A stretch of DNA of 37,647 bases, from NCBI GenBank assembly GCA_934385475.1, contig CAKRPS010000025.1, positions 1 to 37,647 on the forward strand, read 5' to 3'. Position numbers and translations under genes: made by a program. Shown here piece after piece: positions 14,966 to 22,681 of this stretch (within the stretch, counting starts at the first letter, position 1; each line of letters starts with the position of its first letter). The notes beneath the pieces were generated by a model that saw only the letters and a program-made list of their open reading frames with translations, had not been told where the DNA came from and did no database searches. Source of the stretch: an uncultured Lachnospiraceae bacterium. GTDB lineage: Bacteria > Bacillota > Clostridia > Lachnospirales > Lachnospiraceae.

Positions 14966-14991
14966 GGAACCGGAAGCACAGATTCTGTGTC
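14966..14991 (+). promoter_or_regulatory. Possible ECF-type promoter within a hairpin ahead of the sigma gene
   Basis: GGAAC (14966-14970), 18 bases, GTC (14989-14991) resembles ECF promoters with a GGAAC -35. It overlaps a long inverted repeat AGAATCTGT/ACAGATTCT (14939-14947, 14978-14986). Autoregulation of the sigma gene would be usual, but the match is short. Confidence 0.35.
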
Positions 14992-15030
14992 ATATAAGGA
15001 GAAGGTACAAAACGGGAGGGAGGAACTACC

Positions 15031-15495
15031 TTGGCAGATATGACGAAAGAGGAATTTTCACAATCTATCAGGATATACACACTGAATATGTACCGGTTGG
15101 CCTTTTCCATATTGCGGAATGAACCGGATGCGGAGGATGCTGTCAGTGAGGCGGTACTGCGTGCATATGAAAAGCTGGGTTCGCTGCACAGGGCAGAGAA
15201 CTTTAAAGGGTGGATTTTGAAAATTACCGCCAACGAGGCCAAACGGATATATCGGAGAAACAAGTGGTCGAGCGCGGTGGAGTGGGAAGAAAACATGTCC
15301 CCGGCTTTTTATGATGAACACCATGAATTGTGGGATGCGGTGATGAAGCTGGAAGAGGGACACCGGGATGTGATCGTGCTGTATTATTATGAACAGTGTT
15401 CACTGAAGGAAATCAGTAAGATCCTGGGATGCCGGGAAGGAACGGTGAAATCCAGACTTTACCGGGCAAGGGAACAACTGCGGCGGATGATTTAA
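15031..15495 (+). CDS. ECF-type RNA polymerase sigma factor
   Basis: The protein, 154 residues, has region 2 (MYRLAFSILRNEPDAEDAVS, then FKGWILKITANEAKR) and region 4 (LEEGHRDVIVLYYYEQCSLK, EISKILGCREGTVKSRLYRA). It directs RNA polymerase to stress or envelope promoters. I chose the TTG start at 15031 because GGAGGGAGGAA sits 6-7 bases before it; ATG 15040 would have a long spacer. The next gene, a membrane protein with a short cytoplasmic N-terminus, is its likely anti-sigma partner. Confidence 0.93.
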   Translation: MADMTKEEFSQSIRIYTLNMYRLAFSILRNEPDAEDAVSEAVLRAYEKLGSLHRAENFKGWILKITANEAKRIYRRNKWSSAVEWEENMSPAFYDEHHELWDAVMKLEEGHRDVIVLYYYEQCSLKEISKILGCREGTVKSRLYRAREQLRRMI

Positions 15496-15518
15496 AAACT
15501 CAGAGATCGGGATTTGTG

Positions 15519-15566
15519 TCTGCGCGCACTTGGCGCAAATCCGGCATACGCAAAAGTGTGCGCAGA
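15519..15566 (+). repeat. Hairpin between sigma factor and partner gene
   Basis: TCTGCGCGCACTT (15519-15531) pairs with AAGTGTGCGCAGA (15554-15566) over 13 bases with one G-T pair. It ends four bases before the ribosome binding site of the next gene and may tune translation of the partner relative to the sigma factor. Confidence 0.6.
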
Positions 15567-15573
15567 AATGAGG
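15542..15573 (+). repeat. Leader repeat, copy 1
   Basis: A 32-base stretch beginning CGGCATACGCAAAAG and ending GTGCGCAGAAATGAGG. Nearly the same sequence precedes the ATPase gene at 17260-17292, and a shorter form (CCATGCGCGGAAATGGGG) precedes the response regulator at 27057-27074. In each the final GAGG or GGGG acts as ribosome binding site. Confidence 0.65.
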
Positions 15574-15579
15574 TTCAGG

Positions 15580-17145
15580 ATGCAAAATAAGGATTGGGAT
15601 AAAAGGATCAGAAAAATGGCGGCTGCTGAACAGATGGCAGTGCCGGAAAGCATGGAAGAAAAGATAGAACATATTTTACAGGCAGATAGAAAGCATTATT
15701 CTGTTCGCAGGATGATCTTGCTGGTGGCAGTGGGGGCGCTCCTTGCGTCTGGAACGGTGACAGCATGTGTGGGGGCTTACCGGCAGCGCCTGGAAAGCAT
15801 GAACCATGCAGAGATGGAAACCTATTATGCCCAGCTGCAGGAGGCAAATGTAGGTGCGGATTCCTATAACAGAGAAATGTCGGACACAGAGCGGCAACGG
15901 CTGACACAGCTGCGGGAGGCTTACCGGGAGGAGGGACTTTTCCCGGAAGGAGAACTTACTATGTTAAAGACACCGGATGAGTACCGGAGCGGTGTGGGCT
16001 TTTATGCGGCAAGGAGTACCTTTTTCTTCCCGGAGGGAGAAATGAGTGATGAGGAACTGCTGGAATACCTTGATTTTATAGAAAAAAGAGATTACAGCCT
16101 GCAACAGATCAATGCGGAAAAAGCGTCGGAGAAAGCAGGAGCAGAGCGGGCGCAGGGAGAAATAGCGGAGAAAGAAAGTGCTTCGGAAATTCGGACCGCG
16201 CAGGAGCGGACGTCGGCAGATCAACCGGTTTGGAATGACTCCGGAGAGGGTATGGTGACGTACGAGGGCCAGATGGGGATTCAGTGTATGGCAGCAGGCG
16301 CAGACGGTCTGTATCTTGGCGGTTACAACCGGATCGAATGGGTAGCGGAAGGAAGCGGTGTGCCGGAGACGTTTTATGACGGCTTTTCCGAGGAGGTACA
16401 GATATCCTGTCTGTACGAGGCACAGGACGGAAGTGTCTATGCGGGTGCGCGCTGCTTCAACGGGGAGGAAGAACAGCCGCAGTGGCAGGCCAAAATATAT
16501 CACTTTGACAAAGACGGCGGTCTGCAGAACAGCTTCTACGTGGGAGAAAAGAAGAGAAATATTGTGGATGGACTTGCGGAGGATGAGGATGGCAATCTGT
16601 ATGTGCACACCAGAATGACAGAGGAGGGAGAGAAGGCTTATCTGCGAATCTATGATAAGGAGGGCAGTCTGCGGGGGAGCATAGCAGATGGAGCCTATGT
16701 CAGCGCGATGGTGTCCGGCATCGCAAGGGGCAGGGATGGAAGAGTTTATGTAGCCCTGAAAGAAAAGGACAGCGACCGGAACGTGCTGGCGGCGATCGAA
16801 AAGAATACCTGGCAGCCGGAGATCGTCTGCTTATCGGAGAAGGAATCGGACGGCTCTGTGGAGATGCCATGGGATGCTATGAGCGTAACGGCAGACGGTA
16901 CTTTTGTTTTGTGGAGCTATGATGGTATAGATATTTTCCGCATGGGAGAGAAAAAGCCGGTGCGGGCTGTGGAGCAATGGCAGCTTCCCTGTGGCGTGGA
17001 AGGGACAAGGTTCACCTGTCTGGAGGACGGAACAGTGGTGCTGCTGGCGGCAGAGGGAGGAAGAATGAGAAGCCTGACAGGCGGCGCGGAGATCTGGGAA
17101 AGAGATCCGGGGCAGATACGATTCTATTATGTGCCGTTGCCTTAA
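15580..17145 (+). CDS. Membrane-anchored probable anti-sigma protein with beta-propeller-like extracellular domain
   Basis: From ATG 15580 the protein has about 45 cytoplasmic residues, one membrane helix (RRMILLVAVGALLASGTVTA), a charged helical stalk, and from about residue 225 repeated strand motifs (GADGLYLGGYNR, AQDGSVYAGARC, DEDGNLYVHTRM, GRDGRVYVALKE, TADGTFVLWSYD) typical of beta-propellers. Position behind an ECF sigma gene and topology suggest a regulator that holds the sigma factor and senses an outside signal; no classic zinc-binding anti-sigma motif is seen, so this is inference. TGAGG at 15569-15573 supports the start; ATG 15568 and a TTG at 15514 are alternatives. Confidence 0.7.
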   Translation: MQNKDWDKRIRKMAAAEQMAVPESMEEKIEHILQADRKHYSVRRMILLVAVGALLASGTVTACVGAYRQRLESMNHAEMETYYAQLQEANVGADSYNREMSDTERQRLTQLREAYREEGLFPEGELTMLKTPDEYRSGVGFYAARSTFFFPEGEMSDEELLEYLDFIEKRDYSLQQINAEKASEKAGAERAQGEIAEKESASEIRTAQERTSADQPVWNDSGEGMVTYEGQMGIQCMAAGADGLYLGGYNRIEWVAEGSGVPETFYDGFSEEVQISCLYEAQDGSVYAGARCFNGEEEQPQWQAKIYHFDKDGGLQNSFYVGEKKRNIVDGLAEDEDGNLYVHTRMTEEGEKAYLRIYDKEGSLRGSIADGAYVSAMVSGIARGRDGRVYVALKEKDSDRNVLAAIEKNTWQPEIVCLSEKESDGSVEMPWDAMSVTADGTFVLWSYDGIDIFRMGEKKPVRAVEQWQLPCGVEGTRFTCLEDGTVVLLAAEGGRMRSLTGGAEIWERDPGQIRFYYVPLP

Positions 17146-17162
17146 AAAATAAGCGTTGATTT

Positions 17163-17180
17163 TACTCGGCCTGAACCGAG
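17163..17180. repeat. Small hairpin after the propeller protein gene
   Basis: ACTCGG-cctgaa-CCGAGT, a 6-bp stem followed within 12 bases by CGGAAGAAGCCG. No T-run follows, so it is a poor terminator. Confidence 0.4.
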
Positions 17181-17259
17181 TCGGAAGAAGCCGAATAAAA
17201 TATTTACAAACAAAATATTTGATGCCATAATATAGTTAATTCGGAACAGTTGAAAAACT

Positions 17260-17292
17260 CGGCATGCGCAAAAAGCGTGCGCAGAAATGAGG
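17260..17292 (+). repeat. Leader repeat, copy 2
   Basis: A 33-base stretch that differs from 15542-15573 at a few positions; ends in GCGCAGAAATGAGG and supplies the ribosome binding site of the ATPase gene. Confidence 0.65.
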
Positions 17293-17298
17293 AATAAA

Positions 17299-18684
17299 AT
17301 GAATTTTTATGGGCGTGATGAGCAGTTAAAAAAATTGCAGAAGTTAATAGATACCGAAGAACTTAGTTTCGGATTGATATATGGCAGGCGACGCATTGGA
17401 AAAAGTGAGTTGATGAAACAGATAATAGCACGCAACGGAGAGAAAAGTATTTACTATGAGTGTAAACAGGTTGCAGAGGCTACTACGGTAAGGGATATTT
17501 GCGATATTGTGGCAGAGATTTTTGAACTTCCCAGCCTTGGCTATACGGATATAGAAGCTATTTTGGATTATGTTTTTGAACGCTCCAGAAAGGAAAAGAT
17601 CATTTTGGTTCTGGACGAGTATTCCTATCTTCGTGAAAATGTGAAAGGGATGGACAGCATATTACAGACATTAGTTGATAAATACCGGGACACTGCCCAC
17701 ATAAAACTGTTTATTCTTGGTTCCTATGTAGACATTATGAAATCTCTCCTGGAACATTCTAATCCATTGTATGGACGGGTGGATATGACTATTGATTTGA
17801 AACAAATGGACTATTATGAAGCAGCGTTGTTTTATCCCGGATTTTCGGAGACAGATAAAGTAAGAATATATTCCGTATTTGGTGGGATTCCTTACTACAA
17901 CCGTTTGGTAGATGATACAAAAAGTGTGAAACAAAATATCATAGACCTTATTGCATCGCCGGGAGCACGGTTGGAAAATGAGGTCGCTATGTATCTGAAT
18001 GCAGAAATATCTAAAATGATAAATGCCAATGAGGTGTTTGAAACACTGGCAAGGGGATATTCCAAATACAGTGATATTCTGTCACAGTCACATGTTTCCA
18101 GCGGTTCGACACTTGTTGACGTGTTGGATAAACTGATTCGTATGGAAGTGGTACAGAAGACAGCACCAATCAATGACAGCAATAATAGAAAAAAGGCGGG
18201 CTATCGGATAGCAGATAATCTTTCGTTGTTTTATTACAGATATATTTTTAAGTATTTATCGCAGATGAAGATTATGAATGAAGATGTTTTTTATGCAAAA
18301 TACATTGAAAAGGACTTTGAAGAAAATTTTGTACCGCATCAGTTTGAAGAAATTTGTAAGCAATATCTGATTAGAAAAAATAGAATGGGACAGATAGAAC
18401 CCGTTTTTGAAAAGATAGGAAAGTATTATTATGATAATCAGGCAGAACACACCAATGGAGAGTTTGATGTGGTAACGGAAGATGAGAAAGGATATGTTTT
18501 CTACGAAGTAAAATTTAGAAAAAATCCGATAACAGATGCCATGATAGAGGAAGAAATAAGTCAGGTTAAAGCAACGGGGCTTAATTGCTACAAATATGTT
18601 TTCATTTCCCGTTCCGGCTTCCAGGGCAGTCAACGGGAAAGTGTACAATTTATTACATTAGAGGAATTATATCAGAACGAATAA
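17299..18684 (+). CDS. DEXX-box ATPase with DUF234/nuclease-like C-terminus
   Basis: The N-terminal 200 residues form an archaeal-type AAA ATPase: FYGRDEQLKKLQKLI, Walker A YGRRRIGKSEL, Walker B IILVLDEYSYL, sensor LFILGSYVDIM. A winged-helix segment follows, and residues 330-460 hold a DUF234-like domain with GEFDVVTEDEKGYVFYEVKF, in which D and ExK fit a PD-(D/E)xK nuclease core. Such proteins are common in bacteria and archaea and are suspected to act in defence or as toxins, but the role is unproven. I chose ATG 17299 behind TGAGG; ATG 17287 is possible. Confidence 0.85.
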   Translation: MNFYGRDEQLKKLQKLIDTEELSFGLIYGRRRIGKSELMKQIIARNGEKSIYYECKQVAEATTVRDICDIVAEIFELPSLGYTDIEAILDYVFERSRKEKIILVLDEYSYLRENVKGMDSILQTLVDKYRDTAHIKLFILGSYVDIMKSLLEHSNPLYGRVDMTIDLKQMDYYEAALFYPGFSETDKVRIYSVFGGIPYYNRLVDDTKSVKQNIIDLIASPGARLENEVAMYLNAEISKMINANEVFETLARGYSKYSDILSQSHVSSGSTLVDVLDKLIRMEVVQKTAPINDSNNRKKAGYRIADNLSLFYYRYIFKYLSQMKIMNEDVFYAKYIEKDFEENFVPHQFEEICKQYLIRKNRMGQIEPVFEKIGKYYYDNQAEHTNGEFDVVTEDEKGYVFYEVKFRKNPITDAMIEEEISQVKATGLNCYKYVFISRSGFQGSQRESVQFITLEELYQNE

Positions 18685-18694
18685 AAGTACTTAG

Positions 18695-18732
18695 GAGCCG
18701 GATTTGAAAAAGTCCGGCTCGGTCTGTTTTGT
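18695..18732 (+). terminator. Terminator hairpin GAGCCGGA, copy 2
   Basis: GAGCCGGA, a 10-base loop, TCCGGCTC (18695-18720), followed by GGTCTGTTTTGT. It ends the ATPase transcript and repeats the hairpin at 14898-14924, including the AAAAAG before the right arm. Confidence 0.7.
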
Positions 18733-18743
18733 CCCTTTTCCCT

Positions 18744-18771
18744 TAAAGAAAATCATCCGAAATGTCGATAA
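18744..18771 (+). promoter_or_regulatory. Candidate sigma-28/SigD-type promoter
   Basis: TAAA (18744-18747), 16 bases, GTCGATAA (18764-18771), compared with the flagellar sigma consensus TAAA-N14-16-GCCGATAT. It lies about 95 bases ahead of the coiled-coil gene, and no sigma-A promoter is evident nearby. Confidence 0.55.
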
Positions 18772-18875
18772 TAGATTATAGAATTGCAGTCTGGGATGAT
18801 GAAAAGCAGACCGCAGCAGAGAACAGAAAACCCAGTACACGGATGTACATCTAACATAAGGATATGGTGACAGAT

Positions 18876-19478
18876 ATGAAGATTTCAGAAGCAGCAAGCA
18901 TGTACAGAGTACAGCTCAGTCAGCAGAGGAGCCAGAGAAAAGAGTTGCTGAACCAGAAGGAGAAGCTGGAGAAACAGGCGCAAAGTGCTAAAAAGAGCAG
19001 CGCAGGAGTGACTTTGGAGCTTTCTGATGAATATAAGAAGCGGATGCAGGAGCTTGAGGAAAAGATCGATATTCTGAATAGTGAGATCAAGGAGAATGAA
19101 AAGGGGCTGGATGGGATCATTGAGACGGAAGTCGGTATTTTCAATGCAGAAAACAGCAAGCAGCAGGCAGATGCCATGAAAAAGTACGCCGAAGACATGG
19201 CAAAGTGTCTTGAGATAGCAAGAAGGATCAGCAATGGAGACAAGGTGCCTGCTACCGATGAGAAGAAGCTGATGGACTTTAATATGGAAATCTATATGGC
19301 GGCCAAGAATATGTCCGTCATGAATCAGGAGAAGAAGCACAAAGAGTACGATTCCCTATGGGGAGAAGAAGAGGAGAAGGAGTACGCCGACCCGCAGGAG
19401 GTGGCCTCTAATTCGGAAATCAACATTGCGGAACCTGCGGGAACGCCGGTAGATGTATCTGAGACACAGGAAGGATAA
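18876..19478 (+). CDS. Coiled-coil protein of unknown function
   Basis: I do not recognise a characterised family. From ATG 18876 the product has 200 residues, no signal peptide and no membrane helix. Residues 8-90 are heptad-rich (QQRSQRKELLNQKEKLEKQA, KKRMQELEEKIDILNSEIKE), residues 100-150 helical, and the last 35 residues acidic and probably disordered. The upstream sigma-28-like promoter suggests expression with flagellar genes, so a chaperone or accessory role in motility is possible but only inferred. ATG 18864 is an alternative start; neither has a strong ribosome binding site. Confidence 0.8.
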   Translation: MKISEAASMYRVQLSQQRSQRKELLNQKEKLEKQAQSAKKSSAGVTLELSDEYKKRMQELEEKIDILNSEIKENEKGLDGIIETEVGIFNAENSKQQADAMKKYAEDMAKCLEIARRISNGDKVPATDEKKLMDFNMEIYMAAKNMSVMNQEKKHKEYDSLWGEEEEKEYADPQEVASNSEINIAEPAGTPVDVSETQEG

Positions 19479-19544
19479 GGCAGTACCAGAGAGAACAGAA
19501 AGAGACAGAAGGGATGGCTGGCAGAGCAGCTGGCGGACAGAGGG

Positions 19545-20111
19545 ATGTTGTTAGACGAGATCAGGGCATATCGGCCCTATAATGAACAGGAAGAAAAGGA
19601 CAGGGAACTGATATTGCATAGTCTGGAAACCCAGCCGGATATCTTTACAAGGGAAAATTGTCTGGCACATATGACTGCATCGGCATGGGTGGTCAATAAG
19701 ACGAGAGATAAGGTGCTGATGGTGTACCATAATATCTATCATTCCTGGTCGTGGCTGGGCGGTCATGCAGATGGGGAAGAGGATTTGCTGCAGGTGGCAT
19801 GCAGGGAAGCCAGAGAGGAGAGCGGAGTTCAGAATGTGCATCCTCTGACGGAGAACATTTTTTCTCTGGAGAGCCTGACGGTAGACGGACACTGGAAAAA
19901 AGGAAGCTATGTATCTTCCCATCTGCATCTGAATGTGACCTATCTGCTGGAAGCGGATGAGGAAGAGGTGCTTGCTGTGAAGCCGGATGAAAACAGCGGT
20001 GTTGCATGGTTTTCGCTGGAGAAGGCGGTGGAGGCTTCCACGGAGCCTTGGTTTCAGGAGCATATCTATACGAAGCTGAATGACAAACTCCGGGAGGGAG
20101 CCTGGAAATAA
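19545..20111 (+). CDS. Nudix hydrolase
   Basis: The Nudix box is complete: GHADGEEDLLQVACREARE followed by ESG, fitting GX5EX7REUXEEXGU. The enzyme hydrolyses a nucleoside diphosphate linked to another group; SWSWLGGHADG before the box is usual for members near the ADP-ribose/ADP-sugar type, but the substrate cannot be read. The start is uncertain: ATG 19545 has only GAGGG close by, and the frame stays open upstream (GWLAEQLADRG) without a better start codon. The gene lies 66 bases behind the coiled-coil gene and may share its transcript. Confidence 0.88.
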   Translation: MLLDEIRAYRPYNEQEEKDRELILHSLETQPDIFTRENCLAHMTASAWVVNKTRDKVLMVYHNIYHSWSWLGGHADGEEDLLQVACREAREESGVQNVHPLTENIFSLESLTVDGHWKKGSYVSSHLHLNVTYLLEADEEEVLAVKPDENSGVAWFSLEKAVEASTEPWFQEHIYTKLNDKLREGAWK

Positions 20112-20148
20112 AAGAGAATACGGGGAACAGGAGTAAAAGCGTATTTTG

Positions 20149-20162
20149 TGAATATATATTCA
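20149..20162. promoter_or_regulatory. ARG box (ArgR/AhrC operator)
   Basis: TGAATATATATTCA is a perfect 14-bp palindrome and a near-ideal arginine repressor site. It lies 75-90 bases ahead of the arg promoter; a weaker half-like TGAATAAAG follows nearby. The arg operon is therefore expected to be repressed by arginine. Confidence 0.8.
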
Positions 20163-20235
20163 TGCAAATGCGCTTTTATTTTGTATAAAACTGAATAAAG
20201 TGTATATTATTAAAAATATTTGCATAAAATCACAC

Positions 20236-20264
20236 TTGCAATCCGCATGGATTTATTGTATATT
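20236..20264 (+). promoter_or_regulatory. Promoter of the arg operon
   Basis: TTGCAA (20236-20241), 17 bases, TATATT (20259-20264). Confidence 0.7.
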
Positions 20265-20327
20265 GGTCTATAGTTATTTAAAAAAGAAATACGGTACAGA
20301 AGCGTAGGCTTCGGAATGGGAGTACGG

Positions 20328-21551
20328 ATGAAAGTCATCGAAGGCGGTGTTACCGCGGCAAAGGGATTTGAGGCGGCCGGAGTGGAAGCCGGTATCAAGT
20401 ATCAGAACAGAAAGGATATGGCGATGGTATACAGCACGGCACCTTGTACGGCAGCCGGTGTATTTACCAGTAATGTTGTGAAAGCAGCTCCGGTGCTGTG
20501 GGACAAAGAGGTTGTAGCACATTCCCCATCTGTTCAGGCAGTTGTGGTTAATTCGGGAATTGCCAATGCCTGCACAGGAAAACAGGGATATGACTGTTGC
20601 AGACAGACAGCAGATAAAGCAGCGGAAGTATTGGGGATTTCCACAGATGCGGTGATCGTAGCGTCCACCGGCGTCATCGGCTGGCAGCTTCCGGTTGACC
20701 GTTTACAGGCCGGAGTAGAGAAGCTTGCGGCGGCAAAGCAGCCTACCTTAGAGGCAGGAACCCAGGCGGCCGAAGCCATCATGACAACAGACACCATTTC
20801 CAAGCAGGTAGCGGTAACGATAGAGATTGACGGTAAACAGGTTACGGTAGGCGGTATGTGCAAGGGTTCCGGCATGATTCATCCGAATATGTGTACTATG
20901 CTCGGTTTTATCACAACGGATATCTCGATTTCCAAGGAGTTGCTGCAGGAAGCACTCAGCGAAGATGTGGTAGACACCTTTAACATGATTTCGGTGGATG
21001 GCGATACCTCTACGAACGATACGCTGATCGTGCTGGCAAACGGACTTGCCGGAAATGAGAAGATTACGACGAAGAATGATGCTTACTATAAATTCAAAGA
21101 AGCATTACATCATATTGATACCACACTGGCTAAGAAGATGGCAGGAGACGGAGAAGGTGCGACCGCTTTGTTTGAGACGAAGGTGATCCATGCGGCATCG
21201 AAAGAGGAGGCGCGCATCTTAAGCAAGTCTGTTGTCTGCTCCAGCCTGACCAAGGCGATGATCTACGGTCATGACCCGAATGTGGGCAGAATCATGTGTG
21301 CACTGGGATATTCCGGTGTACAGTTTGACCCGGAGCAGGTAGATTTATACTGCGAAAATGACGAAAAGAAGATTCAGATCTGTAAGGGTGGTATGTTGAC
21401 AGACTACAGCGAGGAGGAGGCTTCCGCCGTACTGGCAGCCCCGGAGGTTCGTGTCATTGTGGACATGCACCGGGGCGAAGCAGAGGCAACCGCCTGGGGC
21501 TGTGACCTGACTTATGATTATGTAAAAATCAATGCGGACTATAGAAGTTAA
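20328..21551 (+). CDS. argJ: Bifunctional glutamate N-acetyltransferase / ornithine acetyltransferase
   Basis: ArgJ moves the acetyl group from N-acetylornithine to glutamate and so recycles it in arginine synthesis. The precursor cleaves itself before a conserved threonine in KGSGMIHPNMCTMLGFITTD, which is present (the pattern MCTMLGFITTD is typical), giving alpha and beta chains. Other family landmarks are the N-terminal GGVTAAKGFEAAG, NSGIANACTG and the C-terminal WGCDLTYDYVKINADYRS. GGGAG at 20318-20322 selects ATG 20328, giving 407 residues. It is first in the argJ-argB-argD cluster; argC, often directly upstream, is not in this window. Confidence 0.96.
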   Translation: MKVIEGGVTAAKGFEAAGVEAGIKYQNRKDMAMVYSTAPCTAAGVFTSNVVKAAPVLWDKEVVAHSPSVQAVVVNSGIANACTGKQGYDCCRQTADKAAEVLGISTDAVIVASTGVIGWQLPVDRLQAGVEKLAAAKQPTLEAGTQAAEAIMTTDTISKQVAVTIEIDGKQVTVGGMCKGSGMIHPNMCTMLGFITTDISISKELLQEALSEDVVDTFNMISVDGDTSTNDTLIVLANGLAGNEKITTKNDAYYKFKEALHHIDTTLAKKMAGDGEGATALFETKVIHAASKEEARILSKSVVCSSLTKAMIYGHDPNVGRIMCALGYSGVQFDPEQVDLYCENDEKKIQICKGGMLTDYSEEEASAVLAAPEVRVIVDMHRGEAEATAWGCDLTYDYVKINADYRS

Positions 21552-21554
21552 ATA

Positions 21555-21715
21555 GTAACAGTTCAGCCATGCACATGAAAATGAATGAATCATGCTTGCA
21601 TGAATGAGAGCATTTTCATGGGCATGAGCAGAGCGCCCGTATATGAGCAAAGATAGTTGCGTAGCAACGGTAAGCACATGAGTGCGGCTTTGCGAATGGC
21701 GCGGTGAACTGTTAT
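21555..21715 (+). mobile_element. Palindromic intergenic element, type 1, copy A (MITE-like)
   Basis: Between argJ and argB. Outer arms TAACAGTTCA (21556-21565) and TGAACTGTTA (21705-21714) are a perfect 10-bp inverted repeat. Inside are two nested arms: CATGAAAATG/CATTTTCATG (21574-21583, 21611-21620) around CATGC-TT-GCATG, and GCGCC/GGCGC (21633-21637, 21698-21702) plus GCAAAG/CTTTGC around GTTGC-gta-GCAAC. It shares GCCATGCA, ATGCTTGCAT, ATGAGCAAA and TTTGCGAATGG in the same order with the reverse complement of 37506-37646. There is no coding capacity. Confidence 0.65.
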
Positions 21716-21750
21716 GTTAAATGTAAATTAGGATAGAAACGAGGTTTATC

Positions 21751-22644
21751 ATGGAACAGAAGGAAATGGACAAAATTCTCGGAAAAGCGGAGGTCTTGAT
21801 CGAAGCTCTTCCTTATATTCAGAAATTCAACCGTAAGATTATCGTAGTAAAATATGGCGGCAGTGCCATGAGCAATGAAGAGTTACAGAAGAACGTTATC
21901 AAGGATGTTACCCTGTTGAAGTTAGTTGGCTTCAAACCGATCATCGTACACGGCGGTGGTAAGGAAATCAGCCGCTGGGTAGGCAAGGTTGGCAAAGAAG
22001 CAAAGTTTGTCAACGGACTGCGTGTGACCGATGAAGAAACCATGGAAATCGCAGAAATGGTTTTGAATAAAGTAAACAAGAACCTGGTTCGTATGGTTGA
22101 GGAGCTGGGCGTTAAGGCAGTCGGTATCAGCGGAAAGGATGCCCGCCTGTTACAGTGTGATAAGAAATATTCCAACGGTGAGGACATCGGTTTTGTCGGG
22201 GATATCAAGAAGGTAGATCCGCAGGTGCTGTATGATCTGTTAGAGAAGGATTTCCTTCCGATCGTGGCACCGATCGGTCTGGATGACAATTTTAACACCT
22301 ACAATATCAATGCAGATGATGCTGCCTGTGCCATTGCAAAGGCGGTAGGAGCTGACAAGCTGGTATTCCTGACCGATATTGAGGGACTTTACAAGGACAT
22401 CAATGATAAGTCCAGTTTCATTTCCCGTCTGACCGCTTCCCAGGCAGACGAACTGATCGCCAGCGGCTGTATCGGCGGTGGTATGCTGCCGAAGTTAAAC
22501 AACTGTACCGCAGCGATCAAAGAGGGCGTAAACAGAGTCCATATTCTGGACGGACGAATCGCACACTGTCTGCTTCTGGAAATCTTTACGAATCAGGGTA
22601 TTGGAACAGCGATCATCCGCGACCATGAAGAGATGGCGGAATAG
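21751..22644 (+). CDS. argB: Acetylglutamate kinase
   Basis: ArgB phosphorylates N-acetylglutamate, the step usually controlled by arginine. Seen are the amino-acid kinase motifs [42 protein letters not shown] and [14 protein letters not shown], with [11 protein letters not shown] near the end. The length of 297 residues is normal, and the N-terminal helix (residues 1-25) is of the kind that forms the arginine-sensitive hexamer. The start follows GAGG at 21740-21743. It is separated from argJ by the palindromic element A. Confidence 0.96.
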   Translation: MEQKEMDKILGKAEVLIEALPYIQKFNRKIIVVKYGGSAMSNEELQKNVIKDVTLLKLVGFKPIIVHGGGKEISRWVGKVGKEAKFVNGLRVTDEETMEIAEMVLNKVNKNLVRMVEELGVKAVGISGKDARLLQCDKKYSNGEDIGFVGDIKKVDPQVLYDLLEKDFLPIVAPIGLDDNFNTYNINADDAACAIAKAVGADKLVFLTDIEGLYKDINDKSSFISRLTASQADELIASGCIGGGMLPKLNNCTAAIKEGVNRVHILDGRIAHCLLLEIFTNQGIGTAIIRDHEEMAE

Positions 22645-22681
22645 GAAGAGAGTAAGAGTGGAAAGGCATGGTTAGCAGAGA

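Noticed and set aside
17299..18684. Complete defence system
   Set aside because: Only one ATPase gene is present; neighbours are a sigma/anti-sigma pair and a coiled-coil protein with no clear defence link.
21555..21715. tRNA-like cloverleaf or CRISPR repeat
   Set aside because: The arms have no T-loop or anticodon consensus and there are no spaced direct repeats; it matches element C instead.
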